64,000 nt of DNA from Rhodobacteraceae bacterium HTCC2083 (GCA_000156115.1 DS995276.1:2960178-3024177), one strand, 5' to 3'. Shown: positions 44,619 through 54,145, counted from the first letter of the stretch. Translations and numbers: made by a program. Notes: generated by a model not told the origin, from the letters alone.

Positions 44619-45233
44619 TCAAACGAGCAGGGTGACCTCGGTTTCGCTCTGCGTGTAGTTTGGTGTGCGATCCAAGTCGCGCGCATGCATGGGCAAGAGA
44701 AGGAATTGTACATGCGCTGGAATCGTTTCTCGGTAGGCCTCAGGTTTAAACTCCGAAATGCCTGCCAAAGAGTCCCAGAGATCTTGATCAAGGCTAATAC
44801 GCTCGCCGCTCAGCGCGAGCGACCAGCGTCCTCTCAGGCGCTCTATCTCAACGTGACCACCATAAGGAAGCGCTTGTTCCGCACATTGGATGGCTAAGAA
44901 CACCAATTGCACCTCACTGCGCGTCACATCTTCCAGCGGATGCCAATTGAGCACCAATCGCGATCCTTTTGTAAAATCTCGCAAAATACTCGTTATTTCT
45001 GAGCGACCAAGGAACTGTTCGGTGCTTGTTGCGCCGTATGCTATTCTAAAGAAGCGGATTCGCGCATTCGCCGCATCTACACTTTGAGCAATCAGTTCTA
45101 TTTCGGGACTTTGAGGCGCGCCAGACATGGAAAGGAGTTCCATGCCATTGTTAATCGCGCCAATTGGGCTAATCAGATCATGACAGATGCGCGCGCCTAC
45201 CAAAGCGGAAAATTGTAGCTTATGTTCATCCAA
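44619..45233 (-). CDS. chpT: Histidine phosphotransferase ChpT
   Basis: 204 aa. The DHp helix GARICHDLISPIGAINNG carries the phospho-acceptor His (about residue 18), and a degenerate Bergerat-like domain without ATP motifs follows. In alphaproteobacteria ChpT passes phosphate from CckA to CtrA and CpdR, controlling the cell cycle, motility and gene-transfer agents. The start is a TTG at 45233 with a strong SD (GGAGGA); no ATG fits the family N-terminus. Confidence 0.85.
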   Translation of the reverse strand: MDEHKLQFSALVGARICHDLISPIGAINNGMELLSMSGAPQSPEIELIAQSVDAANARIRFFRIAYGATSTEQFLGRSEITSILRDFTKGSRLVLNWHPLEDVTRSEVQLVFLAIQCAEQALPYGGHVEIERLRGRWSLALSGERISLDQDLWDSLAGISEFKPEAYRETIPAHVQFLLLPMHARDLDRTPNYTQSETEVTLLV

Positions 45234-45259
45234 TAGAGTGTCCTCCGAGCCTTGTGATT

Positions 45260-45445
45260 ATGACTGATTTGAATGCATTCCTAGAACCCGGCATGATCGT
45301 GCGCCACCCCAGTGAAAGGGAATGGGGCTTAGGACAGGTGCAATCTGTGATCGACGGTCGGGTGACCGTAAATTTTCGTGAAATTGGAAAAGTGGTCATC
45401 GATAGCTCTCGAGTGGCGCTTGTGCCTGTCTTTGATGCGGAATGA
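45260..45445 (+). CDS. DUF3553 family small protein
   Basis: 61 aa. LEPGMIVRHPSEREWGLGQV followed by VNFREIGKVVI is the compact beta-barrel DUF3553 seen alone in alphaproteobacteria and at the ends of some helicases (similar in style to the UvrD C-terminal Tudor-like domain). ATG 45260 is preferred over the GTG two codons upstream. It is divergent from chpT with 26 nt between starts. Possible nucleic-acid or RNA polymerase binding. Confidence 0.8.
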   Translation: MTDLNAFLEPGMIVRHPSEREWGLGQVQSVIDGRVTVNFREIGKVVIDSSRVALVPVFDAE

Positions 45446-45595
45446 AGGTTAATTTTCTGTAAACAATCTATAGTTGTATTAACACACGTCAAGAAGGAGT
45501 TCGGTGTTTCTTGAATTCGCGATGTGCCTTGCATTATTTTTCGTCTAGACCTCGGTCCGAGTGCTTGCGCACACAAATTTAGGAATACGCCTCGC

Positions 45596-46366
45596 ATGTC
45601 TGAGCCACATTTCGACACAGTTTTCGCGCGCTCTGATGAAGATCTAAGTGCCGCTCAAGCATTGCGATATGATGTTTTTGTGGATGAACTTGGTGGCGAT
45701 GGCGATCTGGTTGAGCATGACACGCGTTTAGAAAAAGACCGCTTTGATCGCTTTGCGCGTCATTTGCTGCTTTTGGATCGTGCACGCGGCGGGACGATTT
45801 CGCAGCAAGTGGTTGGTGTGTATCGGCTGCTTGATAATGAGGGTGCAGCGCGGGCAGGCGGCTTTTACTCCGAGGCTGAATTTAACATTGATGCGCTGAC
45901 AGTGCCGGGATTGCGGCTCTTAGAGCTTGGGCGCTCGTGTTTGCACAAAGACTATCGTGGCGGCATGGCAATGTATCATCTCTGGTCCACTTTGGCGGGG
46001 TATGTGTCGCAAGAAAAATTTGATATTCTGTTTGGCACCGCCAGCTTTCGAGGCACTGATATCGAATGTCTTCTCAAGCCTCTGATGTTATTGCAAAAGA
46101 ACCATCTTTGCCCTGTGGGGATTCGACCAATCGCACGTCATCCGCGTGCCGTCCTTTCTGAAAATACTGGCGATGACATGGATCGCAAAACCGCTATGAC
46201 GCAGATGCCCTCTTTGATCAAAGCTTACTTGCGACTAGGTGGCGGTGTTGGCGACGGGGCACATGTAGATCACAAGTTTAACACTACCGATGTGTGCCTT
46301 GTCTTGGACGTTAACAAAACCAGCGATAAGATACGCAGGCTTTACACAAAGGAGCATGCACTATGA
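45596..46366 (+). CDS. olsB: L-ornithine N(alpha)-acyltransferase OlsB
   Basis: 256 aa GNAT-like acyl-ACP-dependent acyltransferase that puts a 3-hydroxyacyl group on ornithine, the first step to ornithine lipids. Seen: AAQALRYDVFVDELGGDGDL, LLELGRSCLHKDYRGGMAMY and FGTASFRGTDI, the conserved hemolysin-like (autoinducer-synthase-like) core. An AGGA lies 12 nt before the ATG. The stop overlaps the olsA start (ATGA), so the two are coupled. Confidence 0.9.
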   Translation: MSEPHFDTVFARSDEDLSAAQALRYDVFVDELGGDGDLVEHDTRLEKDRFDRFARHLLLLDRARGGTISQQVVGVYRLLDNEGAARAGGFYSEAEFNIDALTVPGLRLLELGRSCLHKDYRGGMAMYHLWSTLAGYVSQEKFDILFGTASFRGTDIECLLKPLMLLQKNHLCPVGIRPIARHPRAVLSENTGDDMDRKTAMTQMPSLIKAYLRLGGGVGDGAHVDHKFNTTDVCLVLDVNKTSDKIRRLYTKEHAL

Positions 46367-47208
46367 CACCGACGTGGGCCCCGGATGACGACGATATAGT
46401 CGATCTAAGCACAATTGGCCTCATGGGATGGCTCCGTTTTGTGATGCGCGCGGTTCCGATCCTTGTTCTTGTGTTTGGATGTTTGATCCTTTTGTTGTTG
46501 TTACGTTTGATAGAACGGCCAATTTTTGGGCTGGGTCGTCCGATGACGCCTTTCATTACTCAATTTGTCTGTCGCAACGCGTTTCGTTTGATGGGGATGC
46601 CTTTTTCGATCAAAGGCACCCAAATGAATCACGCAGGGGCAGTGGTCGCCAATCACAGTTCTTGGCTTGATATTTTCGCACTCAACGCGGCGAAGCGCGT
46701 GTATTTTGTCTCCAAGTCCGAAGTGGCGCGTTGGCCTGGCATTGGCGTATTAGCGAAAGCTACGGGCACGGTTTTCATCGAGCGCAATCCACGCAAAGCT
46801 CGCGCGCAAAAAGAGGTGTTTGAAGCGCGTTTGAAAGCAGGACACAAACTGCTTTTTTTTCCAGAGGGCACATCGACCGATGGGCGACGCGTGTTGCCGT
46901 TCAAATCAACGCTTTTTGCGGCATTCTTTACGCCTGAATTGAAAGATATTCTTTGGGTTCAGCCTGTAACAGTTAACTATTTCGCACCATCCGGCGAAGG
47001 GGCACGGTTTTACGGGTGGTGGGGCGCGATGGATTTCTTCCCGCATTTGATCAAGACACTCGCGGTGCGCAAAGCGGGGAAGGTTGAGGTGATCTATCAT
47101 CCGCCTCTGCGCGTGGCCGAGGCGGACAGTCGTAAATCTATAGCGCTAGCCTGCGAAATCGCAGTGCGCAACGGGCATCATATCGGTTTAAATGAGGCTG
47201 TGGATTAG
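46363..47208 (+). CDS. olsA: Lyso-ornithine lipid O-acyltransferase (PlsC family)
   Basis: 281 aa membrane-bound acyltransferase with an N-terminal hydrophobic helix (PILVLVFGCLILLLLLRLIE), the catalytic HX4D motif in NHSSWLD (about 98-103) and the FPEGTSTDG block that binds the glycerol or lyso-lipid. After OlsB it completes ornithine lipid. Strong SD AAGGAG. The last four bases overlap the convergent grxD. Confidence 0.9.
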   Translation: MTPTWAPDDDDIVDLSTIGLMGWLRFVMRAVPILVLVFGCLILLLLLRLIERPIFGLGRPMTPFITQFVCRNAFRLMGMPFSIKGTQMNHAGAVVANHSSWLDIFALNAAKRVYFVSKSEVARWPGIGVLAKATGTVFIERNPRKARAQKEVFEARLKAGHKLLFFPEGTSTDGRRVLPFKSTLFAAFFTPELKDILWVQPVTVNYFAPSGEGARFYGWWGAMDFFPHLIKTLAVRKAGKVEVIYHPPLRVAEADSRKSIALACEIAVRNGHHIGLNEAVD

Positions 47209-47567
47209 CCGTTTGCTTCGCGGATTTTGTCCGCCGCGTCTTTGTCATAAGTGACAGAGTTCTCGTCAAAAAGCGTGTCTAATTCGCCCGACAGCGTCAT
47301 TTCTGTGATGATATCGCAGCCGCCTACAAACTCGCCTTTGACGTAGAGCTGTGGGACTGTTGGCCAGTCAGAGAAATCCTTGATGCCCTGGCGCATGTTT
47401 TCGTCCGCAAGAACGTTCACGTCTGCGTACTCCACGCCCATGTAGTTCAACACACCCGCGACACGGGATGAAAACCCGCATTGTGGCATCTCTTTTGTGC
47501 CCTTCATGAACAAAACCACTGAATTGTCAGTGACGGTCTTTTGGATTGTCTCTTTTACGTCGCTCAT
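47205..47567 (-). CDS. grxD: Monothiol glutaredoxin, Grx4 type
   Basis: 120 aa with the single-Cys CGFS motif (MPQCGFSSRV, Cys30), a glutathione-binding site and WPTVPQLYVKGEFVGGCDI. Monothiol CGFS glutaredoxins carry [2Fe-2S] clusters together with BolA proteins. SD AAAGGA precedes ATG 47567. The bolA gene lies just upstream on the same strand, which fits that partnership. Confidence 0.95.
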   Translation of the reverse strand: MSDVKETIQKTVTDNSVVLFMKGTKEMPQCGFSSRVAGVLNYMGVEYADVNVLADENMRQGIKDFSDWPTVPQLYVKGEFVGGCDIITEMTLSGELDTLFDENSVTYDKDAADKIREANG

Positions 47568-47760
47568 TTTGATTTCCTTTGTTGACCTGTTTATCGGAAA
47601 CGATCTCGGTCGTGCATGTCTTCAATTTGCCGGTTTACATCATTCACTCGATTGATGTTGTCAAGATTAGTGGCTTCCATTCCAAGTGGTGGGTTCTTTG
47701 GATCATACTTGGGCGGGCGCACAATGTTCTCGAGAAACTATCAAAACTTCAGATCCATAT

Positions 47761-47997
47761 TTAACTTGGCGCTTTGGTCGTCAAAGCCAGTGCGTGCAAT
47801 TCGCCGTTGCTGCCGTCCATTTTTCCCTTTAACGCCGCATAGACAGAGCGTTGTTGCTGCACGCGGTTCTTACCTTTGAAAGAAGCATCGATCACTTCCG
47901 CCGCAAAATGCTGACCATCGTCACCTTGCACAGTCACTTGCCCCTCAGGGAAAGCATCTTTCAAAAGCGTTTCAATCTCTTGCGCCGTGATTGCCAT
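47761..47997 (-). CDS. bolA: BolA family protein
   Basis: 78 aa. The class II KH-like BolA fold shows ETLLKDAFPEGQVTVQGDDG and KGKNRVQQQRSVYAALKGKM with HALAL; the conserved His ligand is in ELHALAL. It pairs with monothiol glutaredoxin in Fe-S delivery. ATG 47997 with GAAAGG upstream is preferred to a start five codons earlier. Confidence 0.93.
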   Translation of the reverse strand: MAITAQEIETLLKDAFPEGQVTVQGDDGQHFAAEVIDASFKGKNRVQQQRSVYAALKGKMDGSNGELHALALTTKAPS

Positions 47998-48063
47998 TTC
48001 TGTGCCTTTCAAAATCTCTTCGCATAAGATGTAGAAGCAGGGTGGGGGGTGAACAAGAGGCGT

Positions 48064-50223
48064 TTAGGCAAACAAGCTCGGAAATACGTCCTCTGAGGCG
48101 GCAATCAACTCCGCGAGTGGTGCGGAAGAGCCACCAAGCGTCACGTCATCTCCGCCAAATTTGCCAACGAAGGCCACGGCGATATCTGCTTTTGCCGCAG
48201 CCCCCATAAGCGCTTCTGCTTGATCGAAATTGCACGCGATCAAGTAGCGTGCTTGGTCTTCGCCAAACAATTCGGGCGTGCCGGCACTATCAAGGGTCAG
48301 GCCAACGTTAGCAGTCGCAGCCATTTCAAAGGCGGCCAATGCAAGACCGCCATCAGAGAGGTCCGTGCAGCCTTTGATCCATTCTCGGTTGTCGCGGATG
48401 AAATCGCCGTGTTTGGATTCAGCGGCCAAATCAACATGGGGGGCGTCGCCATCTGTGCGATTGAACACTTCTGCGAGCAGGGCTGATTGGCCCAAATGCC
48501 CCCTGGTTTCCCCAATCAAGATGGCGACATGGCCGTCGCGTACATCACCTATGATCAATTCGTCTTCAGAAGCCAGCAAACCCACAGCGCCAATCGTCGG
48601 GGTCGGTAGAATGCCTGTGCCATCGGTTTCATTATAAAGCGAGACGTTACCCGACACGATTGGCATATCCAGTGCTTTGACCGCTTGGCCAATCCCATCT
48701 ATCGCGCCAACAAATTGGCCCATGATTTCGGGTTTCTCGGGATTGCCGAAATTCATATTATCTGTTGTTGCTAGAGGCTTCGCGCCCACAGCTGTCAAGT
48801 TGCGGTAAGCTTCCGCCACCGCCTGTTTGCCACCCTCAACAGGATTCGCCATCACATAGCGTGGCGTCACATCGGAGGTGAAGGCGAGAGCCTTTGGCGT
48901 GCCATGCACCCGCACAATACCAGCGCCTGCGCCAGGGATACGGATGGTGTCGCCCATCACTTGGCTGTCATATTGCTCATAAACCCACCGCTTGGAGGCG
49001 TAGTTCGGGTTGCTCAGTAGTGCTTTCAAGCCATCAATTGGATCGATTTGAGGCACATCGCTCAACTCCTCCGCCGCAGGGGTCGCCACCCAAGGGCGAT
49101 CATATTCTGGCGCGGAAGAGGCGAGTTTGCTTAAAGGCAGATCCGCTTTGACCTCACCGTTGTGTACGATCAAAAAGCGGTCTTCCTCAATCGTTTCGCC
49201 GACGATTGCGAAATCCAGATCCCACTTGTCGAACACGGCTTTCGCCTCTGCTTCAAGCTCGGGCTTGAGAACCATCAGCATGCGTTCCTGAGATTCCGAA
49301 AGCATCATCTCATAGGCGGTCATGTTAGTCTCACGCACTGGCACGCATTCAAGATCAAGGCGTACGCCAAGCCCGCCTTTGTCGCCCATTTCCACTGCAG
49401 AGCAGGTTAGGCCCGCAGCACCCATATCTTGGATCGAAATCACCGCACCGGTTTGCATCAACTCTAGTGTTGCTTCCATGAGGCGCTTTTCAGTGAAGGG
49501 ATCACCGACTTGGACCGTGGGACGTTTGTCCTCAATCGTGTCGTCGAACTCAGCCGAGGCCATTGTCGCGCCGCCAACGCCGTCACGGCCCGTCTTTGCA
49601 CCAAGATAGACCACAGGCATGCCGACGCCGGAGGCTGCTGAGTAGAAAATCTTGTCCGTATCCGCGAGACCCGCCGCGAAGGCATTAACAAGGCAATTGC
49701 CGTTGTAGGCGGGATCAAAGCGCACTTCGCCACCTACAGTAGGAACGCCGAAACAGTTGCCATAACCTCCGACGCCTTCCACAACGCCGTTCACAAGCTG
49801 GCGGGTTTTGGGGTGAGATGTCTCTCCAAAGCTAAGCGAATTCATTGCCGCAATAGGGCGGGCACCCATGGTGAACACATCACGCAGAATGCCACCCACG
49901 CCTGTCGCAGCACCTTGGTAGGGTTCAATGTAGGAAGGGTGATTGTGGCTTTCCATTTTGAAAACAACCGCTTGGCCGTCTCCGATATTGACAATGCCTG
50001 CGTTTTCACCGGGGCCACAAATGACCTGAGGACCTTCCGTTGGTAGCGTGCGCAGCCATTTCTTGGAGGATTTATAGGAACAATGCTCGTTCCACATCGC
50101 GGAGAAAATACCGAGTTCGGTGAAGCTAGGTTCGCGTCCGATGATCTCTAAAATCACCTCATATTCATCTGGTTTCAGCCCGTGAGAGGCGATGAGGTCG
50201 GTGGTGATGGTAGGCTCTTGCAT
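48064..50223 (-). CDS. purL: Phosphoribosylformylglycinamidine synthase, large subunit
   Basis: 719 aa, the small PurL of the PurSQL complex in purine synthesis (FGAR plus glutamine-derived ammonia to FGAM). Typical blocks: [20 protein letters not shown] (about 44-63), the [16 protein letters not shown] region, and the C-terminal [18 protein letters not shown] 50223 at the family start. The grxD and bolA genes follow on the same strand, with about 66 nt before bolA. Confidence 0.96.
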   Translation of the reverse strand: MQEPTITTDLIASHGLKPDEYEVILEIIGREPSFTELGIFSAMWNEHCSYKSSKKWLRTLPTEGPQVICGPGENAGIVNIGDGQAVVFKMESHNHPSYIEPYQGAATGVGGILRDVFTMGARPIAAMNSLSFGETSHPKTRQLVNGVVEGVGGYGNCFGVPTVGGEVRFDPAYNGNCLVNAFAAGLADTDKIFYSAASGVGMPVVYLGAKTGRDGVGGATMASAEFDDTIEDKRPTVQVGDPFTEKRLMEATLELMQTGAVISIQDMGAAGLTCSAVEMGDKGGLGVRLDLECVPVRETNMTAYEMMLSESQERMLMVLKPELEAEAKAVFDKWDLDFAIVGETIEEDRFLIVHNGEVKADLPLSKLASSAPEYDRPWVATPAAEELSDVPQIDPIDGLKALLSNPNYASKRWVYEQYDSQVMGDTIRIPGAGAGIVRVHGTPKALAFTSDVTPRYVMANPVEGGKQAVAEAYRNLTAVGAKPLATTDNMNFGNPEKPEIMGQFVGAIDGIGQAVKALDMPIVSGNVSLYNETDGTGILPTPTIGAVGLLASEDELIIGDVRDGHVAILIGETRGHLGQSALLAEVFNRTDGDAPHVDLAAESKHGDFIRDNREWIKGCTDLSDGGLALAAFEMAATANVGLTLDSAGTPELFGEDQARYLIACNFDQAEALMGAAAKADIAVAFVGKFGGDDVTLGGSSAPLAELIAASEDVFPSLFA

Positions 50224-50363
50224 CTGGTTTGGTCCCCAAAACTTCCAGTTGCGCGTGTCTTACTGGCTAAACGCTCTAGGGGCAATGCGACAAGCAGGGC
50301 TTTTCAGACGTTGACGCAGCGCGGTTTTTGCAATGATGTAGCGCAAATTCTTAGGGGGATTAC

Positions 50364-51350
50364 ATGCAGGTTTTGAAAAACACATATCGCGGGCAGGGGA
50401 TCAGCGTTGGGCTAGAGACTGCGCCTGTGCCTTCGGTCAATGCCGACGCTTCGCGCGCGCTGCTTGATCGCTGCCCTGTACATAGCGTGACGCCAATGGT
50501 GAGCGCGCTTGGCCTGCACATCAAAGATGAACGCGGGCGTATGGGATTGGGCAGTTTCAAAGCTTTAGGGGCGGCATATGTAATTGCGCACGAAGCCCAG
50601 CACAGCACGCTTGATGGGCGCACGTATATAACGGCGAGTGCGGGCAATCACGGTATGTCGGTGGCTGCAGGCGCCAAGGTGTTCGGTGCCAAGGCTGTTA
50701 TTTATCTGGCCAAGACCGTGCCAAGCGATTTTGCGGATCGATTGCGTGAAAAGGGCGCTGACGTTGTAATTGAGGGAGACGACTACGAAGCGAGCATGAC
50801 AGGCGCGCAGAAAGCGGCGCAAGACAACGGTTGGACCTTGCTTTCTGACAGCTCGTGGGATGGGTATTTCAACCTGCCGCATCGCTTGATGGAGGGTTAT
50901 CTTGCGATGGCCGCAGAATGCACAGAGCAAATGGAAGAACCGACTCATATCTTCTTGCAAGCGGGCGTCGGCGGATTGGCGGGTGCGTGCGCCGCATTGT
51001 TCCGCGATGTGTGGGGCGATGGGCCAAAGATCTCAGTGGTCGAACCTGAATTCGCACCCGCCATTTACGATTCGATCAAAGCAGGGGCCTTCGCAACCGC
51101 CAGCGGACCAGTCTCGGACATGGGACGGCTCGATTGCAAAGAAGCGTCGCTTATCGCACTCAAGGGGCTCTCGCGCGATGCAGATGAAATTGCGTTGATT
51201 TCTGAAGAGGAAGCTTTTGCTGTGTTGCCCAAGCTCGCTGACGTCGGTCTAAACTCAAGCACATCAGGCGCGGCTGGGGTCGCGGCGGCTTTGCTTAGTG
51301 ATTTACCCAGTGACGCCAAAGTTTTGTGCATCTTGAGCGAGGGTGTATAA
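50364..51350 (+). CDS. PLP-dependent ammonia-lyase, diaminopropionate ammonia-lyase/threonine dehydratase-like
   Basis: 328 aa fold-type II PLP enzyme. The Schiff-base Lys lies in RMGLGSFKALGAAYVIA (about residue 68), and the phosphate loop is probably SAGNHGMSVA (about 92-101) with a second Gly-rich loop AGVGGLAGA. The GLGSFKALG pattern is that of YgeX-type diaminopropionate ammonia-lyases. It removes ammonia from an amino acid; the substrate is not certain. SD AGGGGGA precedes ATG 50364. The TAA overlaps the next gene's ATG (TAATG), tying it to the M24 peptidase. Confidence 0.82.
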   Translation: MQVLKNTYRGQGISVGLETAPVPSVNADASRALLDRCPVHSVTPMVSALGLHIKDERGRMGLGSFKALGAAYVIAHEAQHSTLDGRTYITASAGNHGMSVAAGAKVFGAKAVIYLAKTVPSDFADRLREKGADVVIEGDDYEASMTGAQKAAQDNGWTLLSDSSWDGYFNLPHRLMEGYLAMAAECTEQMEEPTHIFLQAGVGGLAGACAALFRDVWGDGPKISVVEPEFAPAIYDSIKAGAFATASGPVSDMGRLDCKEASLIALKGLSRDADEIALISEEEAFAVLPKLADVGLNSSTSGAAGVAAALLSDLPSDAKVLCILSEGV

Positions 51351-52489
51351 TGTTCGACAAGGCTGAATTCCTGACACGGATCAAACATGTGCAAACCCGC
51401 ATGGCCGCGCATGACCTGTCGGCGTTATTGCTGACGCAAGAGGCGGATATTCGTTACCTTACCGGCTATCTCACGCGGTTCTGGGAAAGCCCGACGCGCC
51501 CTTGGTTTCTGGTTTTGCCCACAGATGGGCTGCCCATCGCGGTGATCCCGTCGATTGGGGCTGAACTGATGTCGCGCACGGTTGTCGAGGATATCCGCAC
51601 ATGGTCCGCGCCTAATTATTCTGATGATGGCATAACGCTTTTGCGCGATTGCTTGCGTGAGGTGGCAGGTGCGGGTCGCATTGGCACGCCGCATGGGATC
51701 GAGAGCCATTTGAGGATGCCGCTTGGCGATTGGATCAAGCTGCGCGACGAGATCGAGATCGGTAGTGACATGCAGGTCATGCGCGCTGCGCGGATGGTGA
51801 AAACCCCGCGCGAAGTGGAGGCGATACGCGAGGCTTGCCAGATCGCCGGACGTGCTTTTGCGCGCGTCCCCGAAAAAGCGCGCGCAGGGTCGCCGTTGAG
51901 TGACGTGTTTCGTGGGTTTCAAATTCTCTGCTTGGAGGAGGGTGCCGATTGGGTGCCCTATCTTTCTGGTGGCAAAGGCCATGACGGCTATGATGACGTG
52001 ATCTCTACTGCCAGTGAAGATCCGTTGGCCGTGGGCGAGGTCTTGATGCTGGATACAGGCGTCATTCGTAACGGCTATTTCAGTGATTTTGACCGCAACT
52101 TTAGTGTTGGCACGCCAAGCGACCCGATTGCGCGCGCGTATGACAAGCTGATGGAGGCGACTCTTGCAGGCGAAGCCGTGCTTAAAGCGGGCGCGACAGC
52201 TGCCGACATCTTCCACGCGATGGATAAAGTCTGCACAGGTGGTGCAGGGGGGCAAAGCGCGGGGCGTTTGGGGCATGGGCTGGGCTTGCAATTGACCGAA
52301 GGGTTGTCGTTCATTGCGGATGATCACACGGTGTTGGAGGCGGGCATGGTGATCACACTGGAACCCGGTGCGTCCGTGTCTGGTGGTGCTGGCCTTATGG
52401 TGCATGAGGACGATTATGTGGTGACGAATACGGGGTGGGAACGCTTATCTCCTGCACCTTCTGCGCAACTGATGCGACTTGATACATGA
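51350..52489 (+). CDS. M24-family metallopeptidase (Xaa-Pro peptidase/ectoine hydrolase-like)
   Basis: 379 aa with an N-terminal creatinase domain (1-150, LLTQEADIRYLTGYLTRFWE) and the pita-bread M24 domain (160-375). Metal ligands are visible: the Asp in LMLDTGVIRNGYFSDFDRNF, the His in GRLGHGLGLQL, and the Glu residues in ITLEPG and MVHEDDYVV. The family includes Xaa-Pro aminopeptidases, creatinase and ectoine hydrolase (DoeA/EutD). It lacks the WYGRGQDANG stretch I recall from ectoine hydrolase, so another substrate is likely. Overlaps both neighbours, so it is part of a tight operon. Confidence 0.82.
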   Translation: MFDKAEFLTRIKHVQTRMAAHDLSALLLTQEADIRYLTGYLTRFWESPTRPWFLVLPTDGLPIAVIPSIGAELMSRTVVEDIRTWSAPNYSDDGITLLRDCLREVAGAGRIGTPHGIESHLRMPLGDWIKLRDEIEIGSDMQVMRAARMVKTPREVEAIREACQIAGRAFARVPEKARAGSPLSDVFRGFQILCLEEGADWVPYLSGGKGHDGYDDVISTASEDPLAVGEVLMLDTGVIRNGYFSDFDRNFSVGTPSDPIARAYDKLMEATLAGEAVLKAGATAADIFHAMDKVCTGGAGGQSAGRLGHGLGLQLTEGLSFIADDHTVLEAGMVITLEPGASVSGGAGLMVHEDDYVVTNTGWERLSPAPSAQLMRLDT

Positions 52490-53226
52490 GTTTGCCCTAC
52501 ACACTAGCGCCGCAAATCGGCACGAAAGGGCGGATTGGTCTGATCGTTTTGCAATCTGATGAGACGATGGAGGCGGAATTACGGCAGGCCTTACCAGACG
52601 ATGACATCGCCACGTTCGTGTCGCGTATTCCAAGTGCTTCGGAAGTATCGAACGACAGCCTTGCCGCGATGGAGGCTGATTTACCGCGTGCGGCGGGGCT
52701 TTTGCCAAAGACGGTGGATTTCGATGTTGTGGGATATGGATGCACGTCTGCGTCGAGTGTTATTGGCTCAGATCGTGTCGCAGAAATGATAAAGACGGGT
52801 TGTAGCACGGCACATGTGACCAACCCTGTCACGGCACTTGTCGCGGCCTGCTCGGCACTTGGCATCAGCAAGCTTGCGCTTTTAACACCCTACACCGAAG
52901 CGGTCAGTGAAAGCCTGCGCAATGCCTTAAGCGCGCAAGGTATTGAAACGCCTGTGTTTGGGACGTTCAATGAACCTGTTGAAGCGAAGGTCGCGCGGAT
53001 CGATCCGGCCTCTATTCGCGATGCTGCGATAACGCTCGGTAAAGACGAGGGCGCAGAGGCTGTGTTTATGAGCTGCACGAACCTGCGCACTATTGAAATC
53101 CTTAAAGATGTCGAAGCGGGCATTAGCAAACCAGCACTCTCGTCTAACCAAGCCTTCTTCTGGCATCTTATGGGGTTGGTGGGTACCCAAGCGAAACCAA
53201 CAAACTCCGCTCTTTGGCAAGTCTAA
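52486..53226 (+). CDS. Asp/Glu racemase superfamily, EutA/maleate isomerase-like
   Basis: 246 aa. Two catalytic-type cysteines sit in GYGCTSASSVIG (Cys86) and FMSCTNLRT (Cys197), as in maleate cis-trans isomerase, arylmalonate decarboxylase and EutA. The enzyme probably racemises, isomerises or decarboxylates a dicarboxylic or alpha-substituted acid. ATG 52486 overlaps the peptidase stop (ATGA). EutA-like, EutD-like and EutB-like proteins occur together in ectoine utilisation, so the operon may serve a related compound. Confidence 0.8.
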   Translation: MSLPYTLAPQIGTKGRIGLIVLQSDETMEAELRQALPDDDIATFVSRIPSASEVSNDSLAAMEADLPRAAGLLPKTVDFDVVGYGCTSASSVIGSDRVAEMIKTGCSTAHVTNPVTALVAACSALGISKLALLTPYTEAVSESLRNALSAQGIETPVFGTFNEPVEAKVARIDPASIRDAAITLGKDEGAEAVFMSCTNLRTIEILKDVEAGISKPALSSNQAFFWHLMGLVGTQAKPTNSALWQV

Positions 53227-53247
53227 TTTCACGAAGGAGAATGAGCC

Positions 53248-53940
53248 ATGTTTTCGCGCGAGAAACTTGACTATTCCGCAACGGATTTGCCAGATCGGGT
53301 GAAACTGTCGGAGCAGGAGAGCTTGAGCGCGGTTCAGGCCCATCTTGCTTATATGCAAAAACGCCACTCTGTGCGCGACTTTTGTGACGCACCTGTGTCC
53401 CAGGAGGTGATTGATGCGGCTATAATGGCTGCAGGCTCTGCGCCATCGGGGGCTAATCATCAGCCATGGTATTTTGTCGCTATCTCAAATGCGCAAGTGA
53501 AGCATCAAATCCGGCTGGCCTCTGAGAAAGAGGAAAAGAAGTTCTATTCGGGCGGGGGCAACGATGAATGGATTAAAGCGTTGGAACCGATTGGCACGGA
53601 TGCACATAAACCGCATTTGGATATTGCGCCGTGGTTGATCGTGATTTTTGCGCAGCGCTGGGGCGAGTTTGATGATGGCACACGCTACAAGAACTATTAT
53701 GTGCCAGAGAGCGTTGGTATCGCGACGGGCTTTTTGATCTCTGCGTTACATCATGCGGGGCTGACTTGCCTGACGCACACGCCAAATCCGATGAAGTTCT
53801 TGAATGGGCTCCTTGGGCGGCCTGCATCCGAGAAACCGGTGATGATTCTAGCTGTTGGTCATCTGTCCGAGGACGCCGCAGTGCCCGTTGTGGCAAAGAT
53901 GAAAAAGCCCTTGGCTGAAATCATGTCGATATATGATTGA
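53248..53940 (+). CDS. Nitroreductase-fold flavoprotein, iodotyrosine-deiodinase-like
   Basis: 230 aa FMN enzyme. RHSVRDFCDAP (about 38-48), APSGANHQPWYFVAI (about 68-82) and NYYVPESVGIATGFLISALH with HTPNPMKFLNGLLGRPASEK match the IYD branch (reductive dehalogenases of halotyrosines) better than classical nitroreductases. It could reduce or dehalogenate an aromatic or unsaturated substrate. SD AAGGAG lies 8 nt upstream; it starts 21 nt after the racemase gene and is probably the fourth gene of the operon. Confidence 0.8.
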   Translation: MFSREKLDYSATDLPDRVKLSEQESLSAVQAHLAYMQKRHSVRDFCDAPVSQEVIDAAIMAAGSAPSGANHQPWYFVAISNAQVKHQIRLASEKEEKKFYSGGGNDEWIKALEPIGTDAHKPHLDIAPWLIVIFAQRWGEFDDGTRYKNYYVPESVGIATGFLISALHHAGLTCLTHTPNPMKFLNGLLGRPASEKPVMILAVGHLSEDAAVPVVAKMKKPLAEIMSIYD

Positions 53941-53972
53941 ATATAAGGGGCGCAAGCAAATCACGATTGGCC

Positions 53973-54145
53973 AAAAAAAAGGCCGAGCATAAGCTCGGCC
54001 GAAGTCCAACAGGGAGGTACAAGGACTAGGTACCTCAGCACCATCGTCGCCCTCGTAAAGCTGAAATAATGTGCGGGGTGCTCGTAATCAAGGCAGAAAA
54101 TGCCGCAGGTGCAGCATGTCCGCTATGCAGTGACCGCATAGCTAA
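53973..54145 (-). ncRNA. Candidate orphan sRNA (minus strand)
   Basis: A strong minus-strand terminator, GGCCGAGC/GCTCGGCC with an 8-bp stem followed by eight T (53973-54000), has no minus-strand gene upstream of it. The preceding sequence folds into two further stems: GAGGTAC/GTACCTC (54014-54036) and GCTATGC/GCATAGC (54122-54142). An A/T-rich stretch precedes. This fits a small RNA of about 170 nt. A plus-strand 43-codon frame (MCGVLVIKAENAAGAACPLC) overlaps it but has no SD. No known sRNA family recognised. Confidence 0.4.

Noticed and set aside
51425-52405. 326-codon minus-strand ORF opposite the M24 peptidase
   Set aside because: Antisense shadow with low-complexity composition, while the plus strand shows a complete metallopeptidase.
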